This document shows positions 8,531 through 16,532 of a DNA stretch of 64,000 bases, in pieces. The stretch's first letter is position 1, and every line of letters starts with the position of its first letter. A program made the translations under genes and the position numbers. This DNA comes from Solibaculum_A intestinale (GTDB lineage Bacteria > Bacillota > Clostridia > Oscillospirales > Acutalibacteraceae), in NCBI RefSeq assembly GCF_040096205.1, contig NZ_JBBMFD010000011.1:11141-75140 (forward strand), given 5' to 3'. The notes below the pieces were generated by a model. That model was given only the letters and a program-made list of their open reading frames with translations. It searched no databases and was not told the DNA's origin.

Positions 8531-9818
8531 AGAAAGCATTCCCGATTGGTATGATGGAAAACGCATCAACGAAGTGCTGTTTTGTCAGCAGTTCTTAAAA
8601 AAGCATCCCATGAAATGTGTCAGAGGAAGGCTGTTCACAGTGGATGGACTGATTGAGGACGAGGCGCAAATCGGCAATCTCATTCTGGAGGAGATCTCCG
8701 GCTGTCTGACCTCCGGGCTTTCCAAGGTGGTGGCAAATCTGCTGGCCAGTATCAAGCTGCAAGCCTATTCGCCGCCCCTGCCCATCGAGACTGACCGTAT
8801 CCATGTGGCAAACGGGACACTCTTTCTGGATGGGCGTTTCACCGAGGACAAAAGCTATTGCAACAACCGTCTGAGTGTGGCCTATCTCCCCGATGCACCG
8901 CCGCCTGTGCGCTGGCTGCAATTTTTATCCGAGCTGCTTGTCCCGGAGGACATTCCCACCTTGCAGGAGTATATGGGCTACTGCCTATTGCCTACCACAA
9001 AGGGGCAGAAAATGCTCCTGATGATTGGTAAGGGCGGCGAAGGAAAGAGTCGAATCGGACTTGTAATGCGCTCCATGCTGGGAGATAACATGAATACCAC
9101 CAGCATCCAGAAGGTAGAGAACAACCGTTTCAGCCGTGCAGACCTGGAAAACAAGCTGCTGATGGTGGATGACGATATGGATATGAGTGCCCTGCCCAAG
9201 ACCAACTATATCAAATCCATCGTGACCTCAGAGTGCAAGATGGATATGGAACGCAAGGGTGTTCAAAGCTATCAGAGCCAGCTTTATGTCCGCTTTCTTT
9301 GCTTCGGCAACGGCGCTTTAACCGCTTTGCACGACAAGTCAGACGGCTTCTTCCGCAGGCAGATCGTGTTGACCACCAAGGACAGGCCAGCAGGACGAGC
9401 CGATGATCCATTTCTGGTGGATAAGCTGACACAGGAGCGTGAGGGCATCTTTTTGTGGTGTCTGGAGGGTCTGCGGCGGTTGATTGGGAACGAGTATCAG
9501 TTCACCATCAGCGATAGAGCCAAAGAAAATATGGAGACAGTAAAGCGCAGCAGCAACAATGTGATCGAGTTTTTGCAATCCGAGGGCTATATCCGCTTTA
9601 AGGCCGACAGCGAAGCCAGCTCCAAGGCTATCTATGAAGCCTATCTCCGCTGGTGCGAGGACAACGCACAAAAGCCTATGTCAGCAAATCGTATCAGCTC
9701 AGAGCTGGCCCAGAATGAACGGCTTTATAATGTGGAGGCTACCAACAATGTGTACGCAGCCGGAAAGCGGGTGCGTGGATTTATCGGAGTGGAGGCGATG
9801 AACTTGCTTCCTTATTAA
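8493..9818 (+). CDS. D5/P4-family phage/plasmid primase-helicase
   Basis: A 441-residue protein with the D5_N region (LEEISGCL..., IHVANGTLFLDG) and a superfamily 3 helicase core: Walker A GKGGEGKSRIG near residue 185, Walker B LLMVDDDMDM near 228, and sensor region FCFGNGALTALHDKSDGFFRRQIVL. A primase-C-like tail follows (ASSKAIYEAYLRWCEDN). It should unwind the element from an origin during replication of its circular form. The start has GGAGG before it, inside the CHC2 gene. With ParM/ParR downstream this suggests that element B can exist as a plasmid-like circle. Directly after the stop come GTAC repeats. Confidence 0.9.
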   Translation: MDELNTPMVMPPEESIPDWYDGKRINEVLFCQQFLKKHPMKCVRGRLFTVDGLIEDEAQIGNLILEEISGCLTSGLSKVVANLLASIKLQAYSPPLPIETDRIHVANGTLFLDGRFTEDKSYCNNRLSVAYLPDAPPPVRWLQFLSELLVPEDIPTLQEYMGYCLLPTTKGQKMLLMIGKGGEGKSRIGLVMRSMLGDNMNTTSIQKVENNRFSRADLENKLLMVDDDMDMSALPKTNYIKSIVTSECKMDMERKGVQSYQSQLYVRFLCFGNGALTALHDKSDGFFRRQIVLTTKDRPAGRADDPFLVDKLTQEREGIFLWCLEGLRRLIGNEYQFTISDRAKENMETVKRSSNNVIEFLQSEGYIRFKADSEASSKAIYEAYLRWCEDNAQKPMSANRISSELAQNERLYNVEATNNVYAAGKRVRGFIGVEAMNLLPY

Positions 9819-9840
9819 ATATGAGAACTGGACTTCAAAA

Positions 9841-10055
9841 CTGCCGTACATGCCGTACACGATGTACGGCAGTTCTCAACTCCGTTTTCAAAAAGCTATT
9901 TTACCGCAAAATCAGCGTTCTTTATGTGCAATGTGCTGCGATTACCGCATTTTCTTGCGGTATAAACAGCGATTTGACAAAGCAAACGCAAAATCCAAAG
10001 ACCAATCGGTGTACAGCGGCGTACAGCACTGGCGTTTACCGTACAGAGCCGTACA
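9841..10055. repeat. Two GTAC-repeat clusters (candidate parC centromere or replication iterons)
   Basis: Cluster 1 is a palindrome: CTGCCGTACA (9841-9850) pairs with TGTACGGCAG (9863-9872), with GTAC at 9846, 9855 and 9864. Cluster 2 has GTACA at 10011, 10021, 10041 and 10051, so the spacing is 10, 20 and 10 bases, on one face of the helix. The repeats lie just before parM-parR, where type II partition systems have ParR-binding sites, and just after the primase gene, where an origin could also lie. The sequence 9873-10005 between the clusters has no gene I can support. Confidence 0.6.
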
Positions 10056-10074
10056 CAAACAATCTATTTTCAAG

Positions 10075-10095
10075 GCCGCACAGCGGCAGAAAGGA
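10075..10095 (+). promoter_or_regulatory. 5'-UTR hairpin with ribosome binding site, copy 1
   Basis: GCCGC-ACA-GCGGC hairpin followed by AGAAAGGA, the ribosome binding site of parM. The same 21-base unit with one change recurs at 11560-11580 before another gene of this element. Confidence 0.5.
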
Positions 10096-10101
10096 CAAAC
10101 T

Positions 10102-11031
10102 ATGAACTATATGAACAATAACCCTATAATCATCGGCATCGACCACGGCTATGGGAATATCAAGACTGCACATTGCTGCTTTCCTACGGGCGTGATCATC
10201 TCTGACAAGGAGCCGACCTTCAAAAGCAATCTGCTTGTCTACAACGGCAGCTATTACACCGTGGGCGAAGGTCACAAGGAGTTTATCTCTGACAAAATGA
10301 CAGACGGTGACTACTATATTCTGACCCTTGCTGCCATTGCAAGAGAGCTGAATATCCGCAAGCAGACCTCTGCCCGTGTGCATTTGGCGGCGGGGCTCCC
10401 TCTTACTTGGGTCAGCGAACAGAAGGATAGCTTCAAGGCGTACCTGTTGCAGAATGAAATGGCGGATTTCATTTTCCGTGGTGTCAGCTATCATGTGGAG
10501 TTTGCCGGAGCGGACATCTTCCCGCAGGGCTTCTCCGCTGTGGCGGACAGACTGCGGGGATTCAAGGGCATCAATATGCTTTGCGACATTGGCAACGGAA
10601 CGATGAATGTCATGTATATCAACGAGCGCCGTCCGCTATCTCAGAAGTGCTTCACGGAGAAGTACGGGACAAACCAGTGCATGATTGCTGTCCGGGAAAA
10701 TCTCATGCGGCAGTTTGGCGCATCGGTAGATGATACGATTCTGGAGCGTGTGATTCGCTTTGGGACGGCAGACATCAGCGAACGCTACCTAACTGCTATC
10801 CAGAACACAGCGAGGGATTACACCGCAGGCATCTTCCGCAGACTGCGTGAGCATGAGTATGACCCGGAACTGATGAGGCTCTATGTTGTCGGCGGTGGAA
10901 GCTGCATGGTGAAGAATTTCGGAGAATATGATGCCAGCCGGGTGATGATCAATGATGACATCTGCGCCACAGCCAAGGGCTATGAGCTGCTGTCTGCACA
11001 GAAAATGCAAAAGAAAGGCGATCTTGTATGA
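10102..11031 (+). CDS. parM: ParM/StbA-like actin-type partition ATPase
   Basis: A 309-residue actin-like protein. The phosphate-1 motif GIDHGYGNIKT lies at about residues 11-21, the second phosphate motif LCDIGNGTMNVMYI near 168, and the adenosine motif VVGGGSCMV near 268. Such proteins form filaments that push plasmid copies apart when bound by ParR at a centromere. It overlaps the next gene by 4 bases (ATGA), and that gene has the size and position of parR. Possession of a partition system by an integrative element points to a stable extrachromosomal phase. The start at 10102 has GAAAGGAC upstream; a second ATG follows at 10111. Confidence 0.85.
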   Translation: MNYMNNNPIIIGIDHGYGNIKTAHCCFPTGVIISDKEPTFKSNLLVYNGSYYTVGEGHKEFISDKMTDGDYYILTLAAIARELNIRKQTSARVHLAAGLPLTWVSEQKDSFKAYLLQNEMADFIFRGVSYHVEFAGADIFPQGFSAVADRLRGFKGINMLCDIGNGTMNVMYINERRPLSQKCFTEKYGTNQCMIAVRENLMRQFGASVDDTILERVIRFGTADISERYLTAIQNTARDYTAGIFRRLREHEYDPELMRLYVVGGGSCMVKNFGEYDASRVMINDDICATAKGYELLSAQKMQKKGDLV

Positions 11032-11402
11032 AGCAAATCTACACAACAACACTTCGGCTGAATCTGGAGAACGAAGCAGACCGCAGGGCGTGGGAGCATT
11101 TGCAGAGCCTTGACAGGCGAGAATATCGTTCAGTCAGCAAGGCAGTCGTTTCGGCGGTCAACGCTTACTTTGACCGTAGCAAGCAGCTTGCCGATGATCC
11201 CTATCTGGAAACACGGGAGAAGGAGGACGCTTTCCTCAGCCGGATCGAGGATACCATCTCACGCAGCTTGCAGAGCTGTACGCCGGTAAGCCTTGGCGGT
11301 ATCCTACAGCTTATGCAGAGCGCACAGCCTGCCGCTGCTCTTGTTTCGGAGGAAACCGAGGAGGACATTTCAGCTGCGCTGGATTTTGCAGACGGCTTTT
11401 GA
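11028..11402 (+). CDS. parR: ParR-like centromere-binding adaptor
   Basis: A 124-residue basic-to-acidic protein directly coupled to parM. The N-terminal 50 residues (TTLRLNLENEADRRAWEHLQSLDRREYRSVSKAVVSAV in part) look like a ribbon-helix-helix DNA-binding domain, as in ParR of type II partition systems. The C-terminus is acidic (SEETEEDISAALDFADGF), fitting a tail that contacts ParM. Sequence similarity to known ParR proteins is weak by eye, so the name rests on gene order and fold pattern. Confidence 0.65.
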   Translation: MKQIYTTTLRLNLENEADRRAWEHLQSLDRREYRSVSKAVVSAVNAYFDRSKQLADDPYLETREKEDAFLSRIEDTISRSLQSCTPVSLGGILQLMQSAQPAAALVSEETEEDISAALDFADGF

Positions 11403-11508
11403 AATTACTTTTCTTGATTTTACTACTATGTTGGTGGCAATACAATCCGTCTTTGCTACCAAATTGGCAATTCTCAGAATGAGGAAAACAATTTACCATC
11501 AGTTCTGC

Positions 11509-11547
11509 AGGGAGTTGGTATCTGTGTGATACCAGTTCCCTGCTTTT
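11509..11547 (+). terminator. Terminator after parMR
   Basis: AGGGAGTTGGTATC (11509-11522) pairs with GATACCAGTTCCCT (11528-11541) with two G-T pairs, followed by TTTTT at 11543-11547. Confidence 0.75.
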
Positions 11548-11559
11548 TACTATCACGAA

Positions 11560-11580
11560 GCCGCCCAGCGGCAGAAAGGA
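11560..11580 (+). promoter_or_regulatory. 5'-UTR hairpin with ribosome binding site, copy 2
   Basis: GCCGC-CCA-GCGGC followed by AGAAAGGA, differing from 10075-10095 by one base. It serves the small gene at 11588. Confidence 0.5.
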
Positions 11581-11587
11581 GCCAGAT

Positions 11588-11794
11588 ATGGCAAATAAAA
11601 AGATCATGACCAAGGAAGAATTGCAGGCCAAGCACCGATTGGAGGAGGCACAAATGCGGGATCGGGCGAAAGAGCGAAAGGCCCGTACCAGACGCTTGAT
11701 TCAGGAGGGCGCTGTTTTGGAGAAAGTATTTCCAGAGGCTCAGCAAATGGAGCTTGAAAAATTAGAGGACTTGTTATATGAGAAGCTACACTAA
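11588..11794 (+). CDS. Small charged helical protein upstream of oriT (possible DUF3847-like relaxosome helper)
   Basis: A 68-residue, highly charged, probably all-helical protein (KKIMTKEELQAKHRLEEAQMRDRAKERKART in part). Element A has a DUF3847 protein before its MobL relaxase; this protein holds the same place in B but is shorter, and I cannot show homology by eye. It has a strong ribosome binding site (GAAAGGAGCC) and is followed by a terminator at 11802. It is likely a mobilization helper, with the function inferred from position only. Confidence 0.55.
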   Translation: MANKKIMTKEELQAKHRLEEAQMRDRAKERKARTRRLIQEGAVLEKVFPEAQQMELEKLEDLLYEKLH

Positions 11795-11801
11795 TCTGCG
11801 A

Positions 11802-11839
11802 GGGGCGTTCCGGGCAACCGGGGCGTCCCTTCCTTTTTT
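11802..11839 (+). terminator. Terminator with GCAA tetraloop
   Basis: GGGGCGTTCCGG (11802-11813) pairs with CCGGGGCGTCCC (11818-11829), allowing G-T pairs, closed by a GCAA loop and followed by TTTTTT at 11834-11839. Confidence 0.75.
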
Positions 11840-11842
11840 ATC

Positions 11843-11885
11843 CCGAAGGGCGCACTTACTCACCACCTGCGAAGCAGGCGGTGGT
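11843..11885 (-). other. oriT: oriT of element B (MOBQ/RSF1010-type nick region)
   Basis: Read on the minus strand: a hairpin (11861-11870 with 11874-11883, loop TTC) is followed by two bases and TAAGTGCGCCCT (complement of 11847-11858). This hairpin-plus-TAAGTGCGCCCT layout is that of the RSF1010-type origin, where the relaxase cuts in TAAGTGCG/CCCT. The MobL relaxase gene of the same MOBQ family starts 340 bases away. A similar site is present in element A (24152-24200). Confidence 0.75.
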
Positions 11886-12195
11886 ATCCCTTCCGTTGGT
11901 CGGGCTCGTGCGCTCTTCACGAACTGTCCATCGGACACTTCTCCAGAGAGGGCAGGAAATGCCGCAAGTCAGCATTCCCTGTGCAGTCGGCGCTTCTGCT
12001 GATGCAGAGATTGCTGCTTGTCGCACCAATCCGGCAGATACTCTGCCCGCCTCCTGCCTGCGAAAACCTGCCACCGGCAGCTTTATCGCAGATATGGGCA
12101 GCAATGCAGCCCATTTTCTCTTTGCAAAGAGAAACAGAAACCAAGGGGTGGCGTTTTACCACCCCCTCACAAAATACGAATCGAGGTGAACGCAA
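11886..12195. other. Non-coding stretch between oriT and mobL
   Basis: About 310 bases without a supportable gene. Short ORFs here have no ribosome binding site and read through repetitive GC-rich sequence. It may hold accessory oriT repeats and the mobL promoter. The last 15 bases provide GAGGTGAACGCAA before the mobL start. Confidence 0.4.
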
Positions 12196-13893
12196 ATGGC
12201 AATTTACCACTTGGAGGCAAAGGTGGTCAGCCGGGGAGCCGGACGCTCCGCCTGTGCAGCCTCCGCTTATCTCAGCTGCTCCCACATCCTCAATGACTAT
12301 GACGGAGTACAGCACGATTACACCCGAAAGCAGGGGCTTGTGTGGCAGGAGGTATTCCTGCCGGACATGGCCCCACCCGCATGGCAAGACCGAGAGGTTC
12401 TCTGGAACGCCGTGGAGGAAAACGAGAAAACCAAGGACAGCCGCTTAGCCCGTGAGTTTGTGGTAGCCCTGCCCATAGAGTTGTCCCTAGAGCAATGGCA
12501 GACGCTGTTGACGGACTTCGTACAAAACCAATTTGTCGCAGACGGGATGTGCGCCGATCTGGCAATCCACGATCCTGATCCACCGGGTCATAATCCACAT
12601 GCCCACATTCTCTTGACGGTGCGCCCGCTTGATGAAAGCGGCAAATGGCAATACAAAACGGAGAAGGAATATCTCTGCAGCCGTGACGGTGAGGAACGGG
12701 GCTTTACCGCTGCCGAGTTTAAGGCTGCACAGGCTGACGGATGGGAGAAACAGTACCAGTACAAGGTAGGCAGGAAGAAAGTGTATATGACACCATCCGC
12801 AGCTGAGGAACATGGATATGAGCGTGCCAGCAAGTATCCCAAAAGCACCAAATACGGGAGACAGAATCCCATTTCTGAACGCTGGAACAGCGAGGAACAG
12901 CTCCTTATCTGGCGCAAAGCATGGGCAGATGTGACAAACAAATATTTGGAGCGATACGGTCATGAGGAGCGCATCGACCACCGCAGCTTTGTCGAGCGAG
13001 GCATTGACGAGCAGCCCACCATCCACGAGGGCGTGATTGCCCGTGCTTTGGAACAGAAAGGTATCGTGTCCGACAGGTGCGAACTCAACCGTCAGATCAA
13101 GGCGGACAACAGGCTCCTGCGGGAACTGAAGGCGCAGTTCAAGAAAATTACGGAGGCGGTGAAGAACACGCTGCCCGCTATTGCAGAAGCGTTGGAAAAG
13201 CTGCGGGAAAATATGCTGATCTTCTGCTATCAGTTAGGGCATATCCGCAGCAGCAAGAAACAGATGACCGGTGCCTTGAATATTCTGAAGCCAAATCTGG
13301 CACAGTACCGCTCCCTTGTGCAGCAGATAAAGGAAACAACCAAAGAACGGAAGTCCCTACTGGCTGAAAAGAAATCCCTTCCTGCGATCCACTTTGTCAG
13401 GCACCGTGAGCTTGCCTCCAAAATAGCCGAGTTGACGGAAAAGTTAGAGGAGCTAAAAAGCGAAAAGGCTATGCTGCTTCATTCTCTGGAATACCCAGAG
13501 GACGCCACAAGCGATATCTTCCAGCGCCAGATTGACCGCTATGAAGATAATCTCAAACGGCTTGAGGCGCAGGAGAATAAGTATGCCGGAGAGCTGGAGG
13601 CTGCATTGTCTGAGTATGCCGAGCTGAAAGAGCAAGCTTCCGGCTTTGATTCCTTGCAGCTTTATCTGGAGCGGAAGGCACTTCGACCTGACAGAGAGAA
13701 AGCAGCAGCCCAACGCATTGAAGCGGCTTATGGCGACAAGTTCAGTTGGTGGTTGATGGAGAGTGGCCTACGGGATGTGTCTGGCTATCTTGACGAATAT
13801 GCACAGGAAAAGACAATGGATCGAGAACTGCGGCAAAGGCGGCGATCGGAGCGGCTTGAGCGTAAGATGAAAAACAGAGATATGGAACGTTAA
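12196..13893 (+). CDS. mobL: MobA/MobL-family (MOBQ) relaxase of element B
   Basis: The enzyme nicks oriT, stays bound to the 5' end and leads the strand into the recipient through another element's pore. N-terminal relaxase domain: AIYHLEAKVVSRGAGRSAC, tyrosine in SAYLSCS, and the metal-binding histidines in GHNPHAHILLTVRPL (about residue 135). The pattern W...YGHEERIDHRSF...QPTIHEG near 260-280 is typical of MobA/MobL. The C-terminal half (about 300-565) is a long charged coiled coil. Length 565 residues. The oriT at 11843 is its expected substrate. Confidence 0.9.
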   Translation: MAIYHLEAKVVSRGAGRSACAASAYLSCSHILNDYDGVQHDYTRKQGLVWQEVFLPDMAPPAWQDREVLWNAVEENEKTKDSRLAREFVVALPIELSLEQWQTLLTDFVQNQFVADGMCADLAIHDPDPPGHNPHAHILLTVRPLDESGKWQYKTEKEYLCSRDGEERGFTAAEFKAAQADGWEKQYQYKVGRKKVYMTPSAAEEHGYERASKYPKSTKYGRQNPISERWNSEEQLLIWRKAWADVTNKYLERYGHEERIDHRSFVERGIDEQPTIHEGVIARALEQKGIVSDRCELNRQIKADNRLLRELKAQFKKITEAVKNTLPAIAEALEKLRENMLIFCYQLGHIRSSKKQMTGALNILKPNLAQYRSLVQQIKETTKERKSLLAEKKSLPAIHFVRHRELASKIAELTEKLEELKSEKAMLLHSLEYPEDATSDIFQRQIDRYEDNLKRLEAQENKYAGELEAALSEYAELKEQASGFDSLQLYLERKALRPDREKAAAQRIEAAYGDKFSWWLMESGLRDVSGYLDEYAQEKTMDRELRQRRRSERLERKMKNRDMER

Positions 13894-13972
13894 AAGTGCT
13901 GGAGGTTGAAACTTCAGGTGAAGTCTGTGACATAGGGGGATGGAGATAATCCCTATACGTCAAGCGTAAAAT

Positions 13973-14005
13973 AAGCACCGGTATGGGTTTTCCATACCGG
14001 TGCTT
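13973..14005. terminator. Bidirectional terminator between mobL and the anti-sigma-like gene
   Basis: AAGCACCGGTATGG (13973-13986) pairs perfectly with 13992-14005 around GTTTT. It lies between two converging genes. Confidence 0.8.
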
Positions 14006-14026
14006 GCAATATTTAATCGAATTCTA

Positions 14027-14695
14027 TCACTTAAAATCAAAAGAGTTTTCCAACAACTTATCAAGTGCTGCCATCAGTTCCGCTCGAACAGCCTCTCTTT
14101 CACTTTCTCCGCCTGCATTTTCGATATAGATGGAATAGTTATCAAATGTGATATAGGCGTAATAGATCACAGTCTTAATTCCTTCGCTGTTTGCATTTGT
14201 AACGAAGTAGCCAGCTTTAACTGGCGTATCTCCAACCATAGATACATTTCCCTTGCCAATTACGGTAGTATCCATAAGATTGTTCCCAGACAGCGAAACA
14301 ACAAATTTCATATCGCTGTAATGACCATCAAAGCCAACAAATGCTACATCGTCCAAGGTAAAGAGGGCATCTCCGGAAATCGGAAGATCACCGAAAATAG
14401 TCTGAACCTCATCTTTGGTCAATGCTCGTGCTTGCAAGTTCAAACTCAGAGCAGAGGCTACCGTATCTGCTTTAGTGAAAGATATGGTAGTTCCATCACC
14501 TAATGTAGCTGTTTCTGTACTTTTGCCGAATAATCCCATACTAAACACTCCCACCACGATTAGACAGAGACACGCAGCAATTGCCCCAAATTTCAGCCAA
14601 ATGCTTTTTTGTTTCTTTGCCTGATAACTCGCCGTTTCTTCGATATGACGGCTACCAATGCCACCAACGGCGTCAGAGATGTTCTTTCGTGTCAT
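14027..14695 (-). CDS. Membrane-anchored anti-sigma-like protein
   Basis: A 222-residue protein with a short cytoplasmic N-terminus, one membrane segment (about residues 34-54, FGAIAACLCLIVVGVFSMGLF) and an extracellular domain with no recognised catalytic motif. It overlaps the sigma-factor gene by 4 bases, a usual sigma/anti-sigma arrangement, so it probably holds the sigma factor inactive until a cell-envelope signal arrives. The name depends on this context. Confidence 0.65.
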   Translation of the reverse strand: MTRKNISDAVGGIGSRHIEETASYQAKKQKSIWLKFGAIAACLCLIVVGVFSMGLFGKSTETATLGDGTTISFTKADTVASALSLNLQARALTKDEVQTIFGDLPISGDALFTLDDVAFVGFDGHYSDMKFVVSLSGNNLMDTTVIGKGNVSMVGDTPVKAGYFVTNANSEGIKTVIYYAYITFDNYSIYIENAGGESEREAVRAELMAALDKLLENSFDFK

Positions 14696-15261
14696 AAATC
14701 ATACCCCGCTTTCTGTAAATGATTTTTAAGTTTGCTTCTGATTCGGGAAAGGCGAACAGACACATTGTTATTTGTTGTACGAAGCCTCTTTGCAATTTCT
14801 GTAATGCTATCTGAGTACCAATACCTTGCTACAAACATAACCCTGCTTTCCTGATCCAAGCTGTCAAGGAAACGATCAATTTCCTGTGACAGCTCCTTTG
14901 CATCCACTTCCTGTTCAATAGTAGATGCAGAAGTTAGGCACTCTTCCAACTCATCAAGTGCAACATCATAGTAACTGTTTCGCTTTAGTGCAGTATTTGC
15001 GTGGTATTTTGCGGTAGCGATATTGCGGGTAATACGAAAAATATAGGTTCTGAGTGGGTCAGGTCTTTCTGGAGGAATTGCATTCCACGCAGCAAGGTAT
15101 GTATCATTTACACATTCTTCTGCGTCGGGTTCGCATTTCAAAATGTTGTTTGCAATTCTTTTGCAAGTTGAACCGTATTTTGCAGCAAGTTCAGCTATTG
15201 CCTGCTCAGTACGAGCAAAGAACAGTTCAATGATCTTCACATCCTCTAACAAGGTATCCAC
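14692..15261 (-). CDS. ECF-type RNA polymerase sigma factor
   Basis: A 189-residue sigma-70-family protein. Region 2 is seen at about 28-95 (CEPDAEECVNDTYLAAWNAIPP, DPLRTYIFRITRNIATAKYH) and region 4 at about 130-185 (DSLDQESRVMFVARYWYSDSITEIAKRL, NNVSVRLSRIRSKLKNHL). It is followed by its probable anti-sigma gene. Target promoters were not found. It diverges from the regulator and two-component genes starting at 15654, so it could respond to the same envelope stress that the ABC transporter counters. Confidence 0.85.
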   Translation of the reverse strand: MDTLLEDVKIIELFFARTEQAIAELAAKYGSTCKRIANNILKCEPDAEECVNDTYLAAWNAIPPERPDPLRTYIFRITRNIATAKYHANTALKRNSYYDVALDELEECLTSASTIEQEVDAKELSQEIDRFLDSLDQESRVMFVARYWYSDSITEIAKRLRTTNNNVSVRLSRIRSKLKNHLQKAGYDL

Positions 15262-15594
15262 CTCCTCACCTATGTACTATGGATCTGGCGGACAATCTTA
15301 CAGAAGCGAGGGAAAATTTCACACCTTTATTATAGTACATTGCAATTCTATTTTCTATCGCCTCAGCAAAATCGTTTGGCACCAGTCGAGGTCGCTCGGC
15401 AGTCTGAAAATATGGTCCTTCGGTTTTGGTAGAGTTGCTCGCAGCAGAGGAGGCGTAACAAAAAATTAAAGGTAGCTGCCCGGACAGAATGGGTTGGGTG
15501 GAAAAATAAATAATATCCGAAACAGGATGACGGAAATTGTTAGCGCCGAGTTAATTCGTACACAGTTAGTGTTTAAGTGTTTACAAACAGCCCA
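15262..15594. other. AT-rich divergent intergenic region
   Basis: About 330 bases without a gene I can support; the in-frame ORFs lack ribosome binding sites. It must hold the promoter of the sigma-factor operon on the minus strand, which I cannot place. Confidence 0.35.
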
Positions 15595-15623
15595 TTGATA
15601 TTGTTCGTTTGTGCGTATATAAT
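15595..15623 (+). promoter_or_regulatory. Promoter of the regulator/two-component operon
   Basis: TTGATA (15595-15600), a 17-base spacer and TATAAT (15618-15623). The spacer and flanks resemble the promoter at 56122-56150, which precedes a related regulator. Confidence 0.7.
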
Positions 15624-15653
15624 ATATATAACTATTTGATGCGGAGGTAAACT

Positions 15654-15866
15654 ATGTTTGAATACATGACAGTACAGGATGCGGCTAAACTTTGGGGAAT
15701 ATCGGTGCGTCGTGTTCAAAAGCTGTGTGAGGAGAATCGCATTGATGGAATTGTTCGGCTACCTCGTGCATGGCTAATTCCCCAAGATGCCCAAAAGCCG
15801 GCTGATGGAAGATATAAACAAAATAAAAATGAATTTATAGCTGACAACAAGGAGAACACACGATGA
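15654..15866 (+). CDS. Small helix-turn-helix (excisionase-fold) regulator
   Basis: A 70-residue protein with a MerR/Xis-type winged helix: MTVQDAAKLWGISVRRVQKLCEEN followed by RIDGIVRLPRAWLIPQDAQKP. It overlaps the response-regulator gene by 4 bases (ATGA). A close relative with the same KLCEENRIDG and RAW-IPKDA-KP pattern starts at 56185, before another resistance cassette. It probably regulates the operon it leads and is not a true recombination factor, since no integrase lies near it. Confidence 0.75.
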   Translation: MFEYMTVQDAAKLWGISVRRVQKLCEENRIDGIVRLPRAWLIPQDAQKPADGRYKQNKNEFIADNKENTR

Positions 15867-16531
15867 GTAAATTGTTATTAGTGGAGGATGACCAAAGTAT
15901 CGTATCCTCATTATCAGACTATTTAGGAAATGAAGGGTTCAAAATCGAAAATGCTCCCGGTCAAAAAGAAGCAATAGAAAAATTGGATAGCGACCAATAC
16001 GATATAGCCTTGGTGGACATTCAATTATCAAACGGAAATGGTTTTTCTGTTTGTTCTGCAATTAAAGAAAGAGGAACTATGCCAGTTATTTTCTTAACGG
16101 CTTCTGATGATGAATATAGTGTTGTGGCTGGGTTAGATATGGGGGCTGACGATTATATCAGCAAACCGTTCAGACCAAGAGAACTGCTTTCAAGGATCAA
16201 CAGCGTATTAAGGAGAACTAAGAACACACAAAACATTATCAGTTACCTCGACTTAGTTGTGGACACAAATCAAGCAACCGTATCAAAGAATGGGAAAGAG
16301 ATTTTGTTGTCTGCTATGGAATATAAGTTGCTGTTAGTCTTTTTGCGTAACAAAGGTATTGTCCTTTCTCGCAGAAGATTGTTGGAGCTTTTATGGGACA
16401 CTACTGGGGAGTTTATCAATGATAATACATTGACTGTCTATATGAAAAGGCTACGTGACAAAATTGAAACCAATCCGCAGGAGCCGGAAATCATAATTAC
16501 CGTTCGTGGGCTTGGCTATAAGGTGGGTTGA
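15863..16531 (+). CDS. OmpR-family response regulator
   Basis: 222 residues. The receiver domain (1-115) has the acidic pair LVEDD, the phosphorylation site LVDIQLSNGNG, FLTASDD and KPF. The winged-helix DNA-binding domain (130-222) has LTVYMKRLRDKIETNP and the C-terminal VRGLGYKVG. It is coupled to the kinase downstream (start 2 bases after the stop). It likely activates the ABC-transporter promoter at 17568-17610, which carries a GTAATGAA direct repeat spaced by 11 bases. Confidence 0.9.
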   Translation: MSKLLLVEDDQSIVSSLSDYLGNEGFKIENAPGQKEAIEKLDSDQYDIALVDIQLSNGNGFSVCSAIKERGTMPVIFLTASDDEYSVVAGLDMGADDYISKPFRPRELLSRINSVLRRTKNTQNIISYLDLVVDTNQATVSKNGKEILLSAMEYKLLLVFLRNKGIVLSRRRLLELLWDTTGEFINDNTLTVYMKRLRDKIETNPQEPEIIITVRGLGYKVG

Positions 16532-16532
16532 T

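Noticed and set aside
9821..10105. 94-codon ORF between the primase and parM
   Set aside because: It runs through the GTAC repeat clusters and has no ribosome binding site; more likely a control region.
14000..14503. 167-codon ORF on the plus strand opposite the anti-sigma-like gene
   Set aside because: Starts inside the bidirectional terminator; the minus-strand gene is well supported.
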